Shown in pieces: positions 12,375-24,208 of a DNA stretch of 64,000 bases. The stretch comes from Spinellus fusiger (Eukaryota > Mucoromycota > Mucoromycetes > Mucorales > Phycomycetaceae): positions 1-64,000 of the forward strand of contig JALLLS010000096.1 of the NCBI GenBank assembly GCA_025094145.1, in the 5' to 3' direction. The position numbers and the translations under genes were made by a program. How positions within the stretch are numbered: position 1 is the first letter of the stretch; each line of letters opens with the position of its first letter. Under the pieces are notes generated by a model. The model searched no databases and had not been told where the DNA came from. It saw only the letters and a program-made list of their open reading frames with translations.

Positions 12375-13739
12375 CACACCCAAAGATTTTTTTTTGGATT
12401 TTAATCAGTGACACAACCTTCCCTTTACGTTCTAACAATAACCTTTTACGGAGCTGTGTTTAAAGTCAAAGGTTTATGGATATCCAGATTATTATTTACT
12501 TTTGTAGAATACCTCAATATTAAATTATATTATCAATAGAATAGAATATTGACGAATAATATTGTTTATAATAATACTGTAGCTAACACTATAGTATGAC
12601 TATAGCTACTGCCCAAGTGCATTCCCTTCATAGCAATAGAATCCACACCCTAAAAGGCCTTGTGCTTTGTTATTAGGAGATGGATAACACTAGAGAATAT
12701 ACCCTAGACACCTTAGACACCTTAGACAGTATAGAAGACCACCTAAGACTGACTAGAAAACAATCTTAACTTATCTAATAACAGAAGGGTCTACTAGTAA
12801 TAATTCAATCAAGAGAGATAATATGCTTACCTTGCACTTAATACTTGAATGTTAAGTTGTATGTTCAGTGCAAGAAATAACAAAATAATAACAAGACCAA
12901 AGAATAAGAAATATTTTCATTGAAGTGAGGTATATATTTTAGCCTCCACTTTCCTATAATTATCAAGTCAAACAATTCACACTCTATTTGCCTTGGACCT
13001 AAAGAACAGTATTAGAAACAATACTTAGCTCTCATTAAGTACTATTGTTGAGAACAGTTACAATGAGACAGTTGAGGTGATGATGAATACTGATTTAATC
13101 AATGACTATACTGTTCTTAATATAAGTAAGTTTGGTTCTATTTTATGGACAATAATCACTAGAGTTAACTTTATAAGTTCTATAATACATCTTTCTTAAG
13201 CAGTGTCATACTGCAAATACTGTGGGCTTAAAGATAACACATTATGTTAAACAATAAATACAGTGATTGAGTTGTAATTTTGGGATTATTCTGTGTTGTA
13301 TCCAGGGTCAATACAGAGACATGTCTAATATAAGTAATACTCATCAATTGCATCAACACTGATAAGTAGTTAGGGTCATGTGTATGGATTCAACTACAGG
13401 AAACACATAAGTGTAACCATGGCAATTGATTAGTATATAAAGAGTTGTCTATTCCACCAAATAAAAGCAATCTATTTTCTTGGATAAAGTTCTGTCTCTT
13501 TACAGTCTCTTTATTCTTTAGTTCGGATAAAACATTCTTGTTCTATTTCTTATCTTTATAGCCAATTCTATACTATCTAATTGCAAAGTCAATAGTCATT
13601 GCTAAAACAGGCAAGTAGAGCTTGAAATTGTTCAGTTACATACCAAAAAGGTGTTCTTAAACATATTAGCCAATCATAATAATATTGCGATTTTATTCTC
13701 AGAGTATTTCCTTATATATTTCAAAAATCTCCTGGTGTG
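12375..13739 (+). mobile_element. Transposable element copy A1, non-coding, TA-flanked
   Basis: About 1365 bp lying between TA dinucleotides (12373-74 and 13740-41). The ends are imperfect inverted repeats: CACACCCAAAGATTTTT on the left and, on the opposite strand, CACACCAGGAGATTTTT on the right. The interior is almost identical to the inverted sequence at 55672-57037, with scattered substitutions and one unrelated block of about 45 bp near 13640. No coding frame survives, so it looks like a non-autonomous member. Its left 110 bases are clearly related to the left end of the Fanzor-bearing element at 22525. The TA target suggests a Tc1/mariner-like or ISL2EU-like mechanism, but no transposase is seen inside. 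Confidence 0.8.
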
Positions 13740-13955
13740 TAGAGACACAGACACAGACACGGACACAAAATGATATATTTAGAGAGAGAGAAAGAGAGAC
13801 AGAGAGACAGAAATATACATTTTAGAGACGTGTTTTATAAAGATATATCTTATAAGCCTGTCTATAAACCATCTACATCTACTCATACACATATTGGCTT
13901 TATTTTCATTTTCTTTATATAAGAAATAGATATAAACAGAGGCAGAGACAGTCCC

Positions 13956-15158
13956 TCAACAAATGCTCTTGAGAATCTGTTCAGTGGTCATCCTCGAACT
14001 TCTTGACCAAGAAAGCATTCCCAAGATCAGGGAACAGTCTTTACTATTCACTGCTTTTTCCTGTAGGACTTCTTTCAATGATTTGTAGCGCTTTGGCCAG
14101 TCAATGGAATCAGTCTCATTATGAACACAGTTATTAGCACAGCCACACTCAGTACCACACTCAGCATCCGATACTTCTTCGGAAGGCATAAAGAACAGGA
14201 ACTTGTTGACATCTGGATAGCATGCCATAGCCTACCAAGAGCATTACTTCTATTGGTTGACAATGATAAACTCTATTTCTTATTCTAGTGTCTATTCTAC
14301 AGTGTTTATAGATATAAATAAAGTTACCTGTTGCTCTTCTTTTGTAGGACAGCCAAGACCTTTGACTAGGCTACTGATTTGCTCAAGATCATTTTCACCA
14401 CTGAAAAATGGAAATCCAAAGAGTAGCTGACAATACACTGCCCCCAACGACCATATATCAGTGGCAGGCGCATAAAGAGAGTAACCAAACAAATGCTCAG
14501 GTGCCTTGTAGTACCTGTTATCATACAACATAAGTGTATTAACACAAGAGCACGTATTCAAGTTCAATGGGTATCTTTTTACTACTACTACTATTATTAT
14601 TATTATTACAAGTATTTACCTTGTACCAATGGCATCTGTCTCTACAGCATCCGGTTTAAGTAGCAAGTGACTACAGCCAAAATCACTCAAAACACATTTC
14701 CCTGTCTTGTCAACAAGGACATTGCTTGGGCTGACGTCACAGTGTACCATTCCTTGAGAATGAAGATAGGCAAGGCCAAGTGTTGTGTCTCTGATAGCCT
14801 GTCTTGCCTGTTCACTGTTGAGTTGGACTGTTTCTAGTGTGTGAGGGTAATAAGGCAGACTCAGGCGTATAGTCTCGTCTGTTATTTCTAGGCCTAAAAG
14901 ACAAATCAACTAAAATAATCCTGATAAGCTCAGGAAAAAGAAAAAAAAAGAAACAAAACAAGAGGATAGAATAGAGAGCCTACATGGTGTCGACTGTCTT
15001 CTTCTTTTGTTATTAAGTCTAAGCGTCTAAAAGCCCATAATTCTCTCTCATAGTGTCTTTTTGTAAGTTGGCCGTGGTGTCTATGATAGACTTTGACAGC
15101 AATACATTGACTTCCTTGTTGCTGCTTTTCAATAGTAGAGAATGAACCCATAGCATGA
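13956..15158 (-). CDS. Ser/Thr protein kinase, 5' end not resolved
   Basis: Exons 15158-14984, 14909-14620, 14514-14328 and 14231-13956 join in frame. The kinase motifs are: end of the glycine loop HAMGSFSTIEK; VAIK-like lysine in CIAVKVYHR; catalytic loop HCDVSPSNVLVDKTG (Asp present, Lys of HRDLKP replaced by Ser); DFG in LSDFGCSHLL; APE in YYKAPEHLFG; then DIWSLGAVYCQLLFG. The layout resembles CMGC (CDK-like) kinases. The C-lobe carries an unusual Cys-rich loop (AECGTECGCANNC). The N-terminal exon is missing: the first exon starts inside the glycine loop behind a GCTAG acceptor, and the DNA upstream is an AAC/AAT microsatellite of 100 bases. An exon starting near 15441 (MILYHLTPTEEDGVGG) is possible but unproven. 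Confidence 0.75.
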
Positions 15159-15184
15159 CTAGCATAGAAATAAAAAAGAAAAGA

Positions 15185-15290
15185 AATATATTATTATTAT
15201 TACTGTTATTATTACTGTTATTATTACTGTTATTATTACTGTTATTATTACTGTTATTATTACTGTTATTATTACTGTTATTATTATTAT
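15185..15290. repeat. 12-bp (TTATTATTACTG)n microsatellite
   Basis: About eight copies of a TTATTATTACTG unit, followed by an imperfect ATT-rich stretch to about 15390. It lies directly upstream of the first recognisable exon of the kinase, probably within an intron. A related unit recurs at 51908-52120. Confidence 0.85.
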
Positions 15291-15441
15291 CATCGGTGCT
15301 CTTATCAGCAGTATCAACAATATTATTATTACCATTATTGTTAGTATCAGTATTATCACTAATATTATTACTGTCATGACAAACATTATTATCACCACCA
15401 ACACCATCTTCTTCAGTTGGGGTTAGATGGTATAGTATCAC

Positions 15442-16142
15442 CCAAGTCAGTGATGTCTAGAAAACAACCATTTCAATTTCAACTTAATCCTCTGCACCTT
15501 TATCTTCTCTTAAAAAATAAATACCAGAATACCAATGTCTGCACTATACACACTAATATCAAAGACACGGGTTTAGAGTGTATATCTGATGTATCAATTC
15601 AATTTTTGACCAAAACCAGAGCACTCTGTGATTTTCTACGTAATGAATAGCAAGTAAACAAGTCAATGGAATGTTGAAAGAAAAGAAGGCAATAAGAATG
15701 TGGATACATGTCACTTAACAAACAAGTACTTGAATGATTTGCCATTGTCAAGACCTTACTTCAAACAGATATGTGATTCTAATGAGAGTTGATGGATTTC
15801 CTTCTTACAGTAAGGTCATGGTCAGTTGTCTTTTAGTTCTGCCATTTAAAATTGTATAGATTCTTTCGGAATAATATTACCAAGAAGTATTTAAGACATT
15901 GCTGTTGTAGCTAAAGATATTGTTTTTTTTTTTAAATATTATTTTTTATTCACCTTGCTTGTTACTTTCTATATAAATATATAAATATATATAAATAGTG
16001 TGTGTGTTCTTTCTTGTTTAATATTTTTATTACCTTCTTTTTCTTCTACTATTACAATTGAGCAAAAGGCTACCTTTCCAAATACCCTTTTGTTTTAGTT
16101 GATACAATACACCTTTTTTTTACATTTCTTATTCCGTTGGTC
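15442..16142. other. Divergent intergenic region, kinase / chitin deacetylase
   Basis: AT-rich, with no conserved reading frame. A TATAAATATATAAATA stretch around 15972-15990, followed by a long T/C-rich tract, is the likely core promoter and leader of the deacetylase gene. The missing first exon of the kinase may also lie here. Confidence 0.45.
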
Positions 16143-17489
16143 ATGAAATCCTTCAAGTCAAGTGGAAATGGCCGCAGGGTTATTCACTCAAACCCAGTGC
16201 ATCGTTCACCTCTGTATTCTCAACGAAAAAAGACAAGCTACAGCACTGTTCAATTGGCTTTGATTTTTCTTCTGATCCTTGGGCTGATTTCTTCCCTCTC
16301 TCGTGTCCAGGCCTCTGATGATGATGATAGAGAAGTACCTAGAAATCATGAATGGCTCGACTCTGTAAATCTTGAAGATGTACCCGACATGCCTGTCCGC
16401 CCTGTAGGCTCTGGTATTTGTGAAGACGCTGTGTGTGATGGATCCGACAATGATCGTTGCTTTGAAAGCTGTGGCAATGTAGCTTCTCCCGACAATGTTT
16501 ATGGCTGTCCTGATTCAAACCAATGGGCATTGACATTTGATGATGGACCTAGCAACTATACAGATGAACTGCTTGATATTTTGGATGAGTACCACATTAA
16601 AGCTACGTTTTGTGTTCTTGGTACCAATGTCAAGAAACATCCCGATGTTATCCAGAGAATCTATGACTCTGGACATCAAATTGCATCGCATACTTATTCT
16701 CATCCTCACTTGATGAGTCTTACCAATGAAGAAATCATTTATGAAGTCAAGGCTACTGAAGAAGCTATTCGTGATATCATTGGTGTCACTCCCAAGTACA
16801 TTCGTCCTCCCTTTGGTGAAGCAGATGATCGTGTCAAGGGTTTATTGAAGGCAATGGGCTACAAGATCTTGATGTGGAATGTTGATCCTACAGATTACGA
16901 TGTCTACATGATGCCAGATGTAGACAGCCGAATTCAGGGTGCTTTCAAGAAGGCTGCTTCTGGAACAGACACTGGACTGAATGCGAATGAAGACCCAGGA
17001 TTCATCAGTCTTCAGCATGGTAAGAGAGAGAGAGAGAATGGGTAAACCCATGCCCATCATCTTTATAAATATATATTAAAAAGATAAACTCATCATGTTG
17101 TTTTTATTCTTGGTATGATAGATCTTTACCAACAATCCATTGAACAAGTCCCTAACATTATCGAGTATCTTCAAGGAAAAGGATTCATTCTTACCACTCC
17201 TGCCAGCTGTACCGGTGATGATGAACCTCACAGTGGCCATTTTGAAGAATCCATGGTAGGCCAAGCCGTTGTTGAAAAGGCTGTTGTTACTACTATTGCC
17301 TCAGCTTCTGCTACTGACAGCAGTAGCAGCAGTGTCAGCAGCAGTGTCAGCAGCAATCCTAAAGAAACCAAGCTCCTGTCTTCACCTTTGGCTACCACAC
17401 GCGCCACTGTCTCAGGTGGCATGGTCTATATTCCTCCAGTATTTACTTGGCTCGGATTCATCACTGCGGTTATATTGGCTTTTGCTTAA
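16143..17489 (+). CDS. Chitin deacetylase (CE4 polysaccharide deacetylase), GPI-type
   Basis: Two exons (16143-17019, 17122-17489) give 414 residues. A basic N-terminus is followed by one hydrophobic segment (ALIFLLILGLISSLSRVQA, about residues 38-56), acting as signal peptide or anchor. The NodB domain shows all CE4 motifs: TFDDGPS with the catalytic base, SHTYSHPHL with the metal-binding histidines, RPPFGEAD, MLWNVDPTDYD-type motif 4, and ISLQHD, which spans the intron. The tail is Ser/Thr-rich and ends in a hydrophobic stretch (VFTWLGFITAVILAFA), typical of a GPI signal. Known homologues convert chitin to chitosan at the cell wall, a major wall polymer of Mucorales. The start is the ATG at 16143; no better upstream ATG is seen. 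Confidence 0.93.
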
Positions 17490-20299
17490 GCCTCTCTCTC
17501 TCTCTCTTTATATTGGAGACGTATCTGTCTCTTATCAGACAATGAAAGAAGAAAAAAAGAAGAAAAAGACACAAAGGTGGATGTGGATGTTATAGATTAT
17601 TTTCTTTAGATTATTTTTTTGCTTTTTATTTTTTGCTTTTGCTTTCTTCTTTTTCTTTAGACCATTTCTCTATTTCTAAAAATTTATTCAAAAATGTATA
17701 TAAAGATTGGGTGTGAATCACTTTAATATAAAACAAAGGAAGAAAAGGAAAGTAATATCCTTTTGCTTTTCTAGTGTACACTTGAGATGTGATGTTCTTT
17801 TTGTTATTACTATGAGTTTGTCAATCAATATGAGTAGAAAGACAAGCAATGTCCTCCCCTTTTATTTTTTATTTTATTTTATTTAAAAAAAAGGATACAT
17901 CTAGTCGCTGTTGTTGATGTTGATATATCAAAGAGTAGTTTGTATTCGCTTTGATATCAAGTCAAGAAGGAGAATGGCATGTTTAACTTTATTTTAATTC
18001 AACTGTATCTACATTTTGTTGCTAGTAATGGTATGTGGAGTTGTAAATGACTAGTATCCATCCCTTGTAAGAATGTAGGCATCTAAAATGGTGCTAGTAA
18101 GTTTCTAGTATAATATAGCAAAACTACTTGTCATTGTACACGATAACAGTTTATTATTATGATAATAATTATCAGTTATAGATACTATGGATAGTCTTTA
18201 ACATCATTCCTCCTTGCTGATAATTATCTATCTATTTATTTTATCTAAATAATAAATTGTATTGAAGATGTTGTTCTTGTAAACAGTATCACTCAAACAT
18301 ACTCGAACTGTTGAATATTTAAAATGAAATACTAGTAAAAATAAAATCATTAGAGAAACACATATATAGTGTAGTAGAACCAAGTGTCTTATCTATAAAC
18401 TATTTGTATATTAGTTTTCATGATATGAACTAGGCACTATGGGTATAAATATAAGTATCTATCGATACTGTGTTGGTGACATAGCAAATGTTTTAGTTGC
18501 CAAAATATTTATCGTGTTGATACATTTATAGTGCACTAAGTTTATCTGTTTTATTAATAAATATATATCTAAATGTATATCTTAGATTCTACTTTTTTCA
18601 TTTATTGATTCTTGTACTTTTTACTCGTTTGATTATCACCATAACTATATGAGATGCATAATGCAAGGTCTACCCCGTGTTACATAAGTTCATACTTTAG
18701 GTTTTTATTTCTTATGGATCATGGACAATGTTATGAATAAGGAAAAGAAAAGGATGTAAATAAAGAGAGAGAAAGAGAGAGAGAAATAGATAGAATTCAA
18801 CTGATTTCATATTTGTTCATGAGGCACATTCCTGTTTTATTTCTCTTCTAAAACAAAAAAGTAGTGGCACCAACAAGAAACACCCTTTACATTATTATTA
18901 TTTTATGCTTTTTTTGTTGACCGAAAATAAAGTGTTAACTTCTCTGGAGAAATGAGAAGGAAATTTCAAATATAGTTCTTCAATTGCTATGCTGTACACT
19001 TTAATTTAAATGAACTCTATCACTTTCTAAAGTTTTTTTTTGTGTGTGGGTAATATATGATAGGATGAAGGATGACAAAAGCTTTATCTGGTAGCGTAGT
19101 ATCTATGCTGATCATAGTATTCTCTATCAGCAAAGATAAACTATCCTGAGGCAGTGTTACTGTTATTATTATTATTCTAAATTTCTCTTTGCATTCTATA
19201 GTCAATGGTTGAAGTCTGTCTATGATTATCAAAAGAAAAACAGTGGCTAAACAATGTATTATATTTACCTTTTCTTCTGTAATGTTAGAATAGATTGGAG
19301 TTTTGGTATGCTTATAAAAACTATATGGAATCAGTGTACTGATGTGTGTTGGTTTGCAAAATAGTGTTTCTTGTCCAGTATCTTTCCTTTCTACTTAGTC
19401 AACAGAGTAACTGGGAGGGTATTTCTCTTATGGATCAAGATCAAATCAAGCACTATGTAATCATTTCTATCCAACTCAGAAGCAAGGCTTACTATGGCCA
19501 TTGGAGAGCGCATTTCCTTGAACAGCCTTTTTTTTTTAGGAAGAAATACTAAGCAGTGAGTAAAATAGAGTCCTAATAGTGTCTTGTCTTATTGTATGTC
19601 ACTTGATAGACTAACATTTTATACTTTATGTAGGCGTATAACATTATAACATTGCACTCATATTGTATGTACAACTTGATTCAGTTGGAGAAGGTTATTT
19701 GGTTCGTGGGGACAGGTAGAAACGATCAAAGGACAGAGGTGAAATAGCATGAAAGAAATAGGAACATCCACTGAGAATAGATGATTTACTGATCTTTAGT
19801 TGTCATACACTGTCTAGTTCTCTTGTCTACACCAATAATACAATCTATGTAGGTTACAATGCTGTACTGTGAACTGTCTCTGGAGATGAAAGAGAAAGAG
19901 AGACGCCTACTACTTTTTCAATCCACCCATGTAATGCCACTTGTGTTTTCAACTGGCAGATATAGATTGTGAGAATAGCACTGTGTTCTATTAAATCTTA
20001 AGAGAGGAGCCCTTGTTTTATTTAAACTGTAACTGTTATGTTTTAGGCTGTCAGTTTCTTCTCGCATAGCTGCCATCTACACGAATGGATGTCTCTACAG
20101 TCTACAGATTATTCTATTCTGCAGAACCATAAACATAGAAACAAAACAAAAGACGGGTGTGAATAACTTCCATCTCATCCTATAGAGTTTTACGAATGAA
20201 ATTCATGTGTTTTTCTGTACATTGTGCTATACATTATGCATTCTTTTATTCATACTACTTTGGCTGAATGCATTAGTGACGACTGCAAAAGAATCCCTC
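17490..20299. other. 2.8-kb intergenic region, nothing recognised
   Basis: AT-rich DNA with poly-T and GAGA tracts between two converging genes. I found no frame with a known motif, no tRNA-like fold and no inverted-repeat ends. Old transposon debris cannot be excluded. Confidence 0.5.
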
Positions 20300-22368
20300 C
20301 TATGTTTGTTTAGAGAGGTTTCTAAAATACTCGATCAAGGCACGAGTGGGTCGACCTAGATGTGAAAGCAGGCAATGAGTTTTGCCACTCCCTTTGAACA
20401 GTTGCCCTCTCTCTCTCTCTCTCTGCTTACCCGTCATGCCCTTAATATTGTAACCACGGGTGGAATCAACATCCATCACACCTGCAATATCAAGATGGGC
20501 CCATGCAACAGGATCCTTGGCCTCTTTATCTTTTTCTTCATCAAGATTTGATTCCAATCCCACGACAAACTCTTTAAGGAACATGGCAGCTGAAGAAGAA
20601 CTGCCCGAGCGTCCTTTGCCAAGATTGTTGATATCAGCCACTGGAGAAGGCTTCATCCCTTCAAGATAGCCATCATGCAGAGGCATTCTCCAGAATGGAT
20701 CTGATACTGCCTGACCAGCCTTGTTGAGTTTTCCCCACAAATCATCAGAGTTGGTGAAGACACCAGCATACACTTGACCCAGTGCTACATCAATAGCACC
20801 TGTCAATGTGGCCACATCCAGAATACTAGCGAGCTTGTACTTGGAGCTGACATAGTAAAGTGCATCTGCCTATTCTTCCATTAGTCTCTACAGCCATAGC
20901 CATAGCTATAGCCATAGCACAATGTTTTCTTTTTCTTTTTCTTTTTTCTTTTTTCTTTTTTTTTCTTACCAAGATCAAGCGACCCTCTGCATCTGTGTTC
21001 AGCACTTCAATTGACTTTCCACTCATGGCTTTTACTACATCTCCAGGCTTAGTAGCATTTCCAGAAGGCATGTTTTCACATAAAGGAGCAACAGCCACAA
21101 TGTTCACAGGCAGACCCAATCGAATAATACCGTGCATAGCACTCATGACTGTGGAGGCGCCTCCAAGATCGCCCTTCATAAGATCCATGTTGTTGCAGGG
21201 CTTCAATGAAATGCCACCACTAGAAGAGAGTGAGTTCCCTTTTCTGTCTCCATGTTCTCTTCTGTCTCTCCTTTTCTTGCTTTGCTTATAACCTACCTAT
21301 CAAAAGTAACACCTGTCCACCATCCGATTGGATGAGAAAGAGACTTGGACAAATGAACAGACATTGCTTACCTTTACCCACCAAAGCATGGACTGGATCT
21401 GTCTCCTTGCCCCCCTTGTAGTGCACCTCTAAGAATCTCAGAGGCTCATGACTATCCATCAAAAGCTAAGACGACGCACTCCATCGACACCAGACCCACC
21501 CTCTCTCTCTCTGCTAGATCTACCTTCCCTTGGCAACACATGTAAATGCATTCATGTTATTCTTCGTTGCCCATGTCTCATCATGCACAATCACATCTGT
21601 CTTATCCAATCCTGCTAACAAATAGGCAATTTCATCCGAGAATAGCTTGGGGGTCATCAAATTGCCAGGAGACACCATCAGCATACGAGCCAAGTTCTGT
21701 GATGCGCCATAAATCTCACCAGACTCCCATGTCTGGTCCAAGGCGGGGGCTTGGGAAAAGGGTCCAAAGCGTATTTCCTTACGACGCGAGGCTTCTGTCT
21801 TTAACTTCTCAAATGAGAACTGGGACAAGACAGCACCTTCAGCAGCAGCGTGACTGTTGACAGAGACATCCACACCCACATGAAGAGCTCCTTGTTTCTG
21901 GACAGCCTGAAGGCCCAATGCAGTCTTATAGACCCTCCACACACATAGTATTAGTCCGTTTTCTCACTCTTTTTCTCTCACTGAAGAATCCTATAAGAAA
22001 AGAAAAGAAAAAAGAAAAAGAGAACTTACAGCCATACGGACATCTTCTTGTGTTTGAGCCAAGTCTGTTTTTGGCTTTCCAAGTCCAACCACAGCCACCT
22101 GCTTCACTCCTCCCACATTATACAATAAACGCACGTCTCCCTTTTTCTTGAATTGGGAAGCAGACAGACTCTCGAGAAGAGCAGTGCGTGTGGCTGTCGA
22201 AATACCGTGGGTTGCAGGCAGAGTAATGCCTTGGCTGTCTGTGTAGGCGTTCAAGACAAGGGCGTCATACTGCTGAGGGTTGGTGAAGTGGCGCACACCA
22301 TACACACGTGGTGTGGCTGTACGTGACAAGAGACGGACCGTAGAGCGTCCAGTGCAAAGAAGTGTCAT
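20300..22368 (-). CDS. Leucine aminopeptidase, M17 family
   Basis: Seven exons (22368-22030, 21924-21524, 21451-21372, 21312-21297, 21219-20970, 20869-20431, 20355-20300) give 526 residues. The N-terminus is Arg/Ser/Thr-rich and acid-poor ([20 protein letters not shown]), like a mitochondrial presequence. The catalytic domain has the lysine and aspartates of [16 protein letters not shown], the segment [12 protein letters not shown], the signature [20 protein letters not shown], and the distal AWAHLDIAG and [10 protein letters not shown]. These are the two-metal ligands and signature of M17 metallopeptidases, which remove N-terminal residues from peptides. Exon 4 is only 16 nt, encodes the core of VTFDS and is flanked by consensus splice sites. 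The gene lies head to head with the B element, starting 157 bases from it. Confidence 0.93.
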
Positions 22369-22524
22369 GGCGAAAATAGAAAGAAGAAAAAAAAAAGAGA
22401 AAAAAAGAAAAGGTATCTGTATGTGTGTTTATCTTTTTTTTTTTTTTTTTTCTTCTTTCTATTTTTTTTTGCAGGGACTAAAGTCAGATATTTATTATCA
22501 ATAGGACACTCTTTGACAGGTCTA

Positions 22525-23889
22525 CACACCAGGAGATTTTTCTGGTCTTTAAGCGGTGATACCTCCCTTTCTAGACATAAAATATTTTGCCCTTTTATGG
22601 AACTGTGTTTAAAATCAAAGGTTTGCAAGTATCTGTAATAAAGAGTACTAAGGTTATTAACAGGACCACTTGAGAGATGGATCTGTAGTTTTTTTGTCTA
22701 TAGCAGGGACGACAAAATAGAATTTGGATACAAAGGCTAGTCTAGGGAAATCAAAGAGGGTACATGAACAGGGACACAACACACGATTTGAATACAATGG
22801 GTAACTAGGCAACTGTTCTTTAAGCAATTCTTTTTCTTTCTAAAATGTTGTTGTAATCTGCATTACTTTGGTAGTTCTGATTAAGTAAATGACTTGTGAA
22901 AATTCCTATTGTCCTCTTGTTCGGATATTAATACCTGTCAACCACACTGTCTGTTGTTATTCATAACTTCTACCCTCTTTATTTTGTTTACCTTTGTCTG
23001 GCATATAAACCAACAGCTGTGATCTGGTGAATGTATGTTTGTTATGTCTTACATGTTAGTTAGTTTCTATTGTATATTGTTTTACTATAATAAACCCAGT
23101 GAATCCGTTACAAAGGCAAAGGCAAGAAGGTGCCAGTGTAAGGGTAATATGACATACACATAGAGTACATTAATACATTTTGAACTAATTATTTTTTACT
23201 ATTATTTTATTATTAAAAAGGGGTATTGGCACCTAAAAGGATTGGAGTATGATCCTGCCAAACTACCAGTTGTTGCTTATGGCACAGGAATAAAGGTGAA
23301 AGATGCCGCCAGGTTCAAAGGTCATCGTGTTGGTTTGACGAGAGTTTTATATCAATCATTGAAAAAAGAGACAAAAAGATGGAGATTTTCTTATGGTTGA
23401 TGTTGATAAATTTCGAACATAGAGGGTAAACATAATTGACCTCTTACCCAATATGAAAAGCTCTTCTAACAGTTACTCTTATTTTTGTTCTCAAGATCTG
23501 CCACACTTATAACACAAATAACCTCACTGAGGTATTGGTGAATTTCAACAATATCCGCGCTTGCCAAAGTTGCGGAATTGTTTGGAACAGAGATGTGAAT
23601 GCATCAAAAAATATCTATACAACTGCAGAAGAGTGTTTAAAGGGTCTCCATCGATCAGTTCCATTCTTTAGAAAAGAATAGATATTTGTATTCATACTAT
23701 ATCACCACATCAAAGGTGGTTTCCTCTAGGATTCAGATATTTACAGGTAAATCTACATAATCTTTATTTGTTTAAAAACTAACATGAATACATCTTAATT
23801 TATTTTTGCTCCTTTTCAAATCGATGTGTCATTTTTAAACAATTGTAGTTTGACTATTTCCTTTTATATCCTAAAGATCTCCTGGTGTG
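22525..23889 (+). mobile_element. Transposable element B carrying a Fanzor-like relic
   Basis: About 1365 bp between TA dinucleotides (22523-24 and 23890-91). Its ends are inverted repeats: CACACCAGGAGATTTTT on the left and, read on the other strand, CACACCAGGAGATCTTTAGG on the right. The left 110 bases align with element A1/A2 (shared GGAACTGTGTTTAAAATCAA-type block). The right half contains a broken TnpB/Fanzor-like C-terminal domain, annotated separately. The element is probably inactive. The family shares a subterminal GGATATAAAAG motif with the solitary ends at 38033 and 54702. Confidence 0.75.
23221..23681 (+). pseudogene. Fanzor (eukaryotic TnpB-like) C-terminal relic
   Basis: A first block (YDPAKLPVVAYGTGIKVKD, then KGHRVGLTRVLYQSLKKETK) is followed, after a frame break, by VDVDKFRT, a stop, a probable intron with GTAAAC donor, then ICHTYNTNN, ACQSCGIVWNRDVNASKNI and a stop at 23681. 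The pattern is two metal-binding pairs followed by W-N-R-D-V-N-A-S-K-N-I, the OrfB zinc ribbon plus RuvC-III aspartate found in TnpB and Fanzor RNA-guided nucleases. Breaks seen: a stop replaces the Ser of FRTS, the second Cys of the first pair is Tyr, and the N-terminal half is not recognisable. It is therefore a dead copy. Another OrfB-zinc-ribbon protein is the only real alternative. Confidence 0.75.
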
Positions 23890-24208
23890 TATGAACATCT
23901 TGACAATACCTATTTCTCCTTTTTTGTGCATTCTTCTTTTGTAGTCTCTCTTTTCCATAGTAACCACAGCCATTCCCATTCCTCACCTATATAAAAACCA
24001 TCCCTACTTGTTTATTATTATTTCAATACCACGGATAATCAATACAGCCAATCACAGAACAGATAGATCCACTTTGTTCTAGGCTAGATGACTATCAGAT
24101 CTTCTCTCTTCTGTATTACCTCACTCACAGCAGGAAGCAACTGTGTCGGAGTTATTGATCGTTGTTTGGCACTGTCAAGGACTGCCTTTGGAGGTTCTTT
24201 CTGTTCTC
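23890..24208. other. Intergenic / promoter region of the RBBP5-like gene
   Basis: About 320 bases upstream of the RBBP5-like start. A CCTATATAAAAACC segment near 23990 is a plausible TATA element, about 220 bases before the ATG. Nothing else is recognised. Confidence 0.45.

Noticed and set aside
15155..15379. Poly-Leu/poly-Asn reading frames over the TTATTATTACTG array
   Set aside because: Pure repeat translation with no flanking conserved sequence in the same frame; same reasoning applies to 51677-52244.
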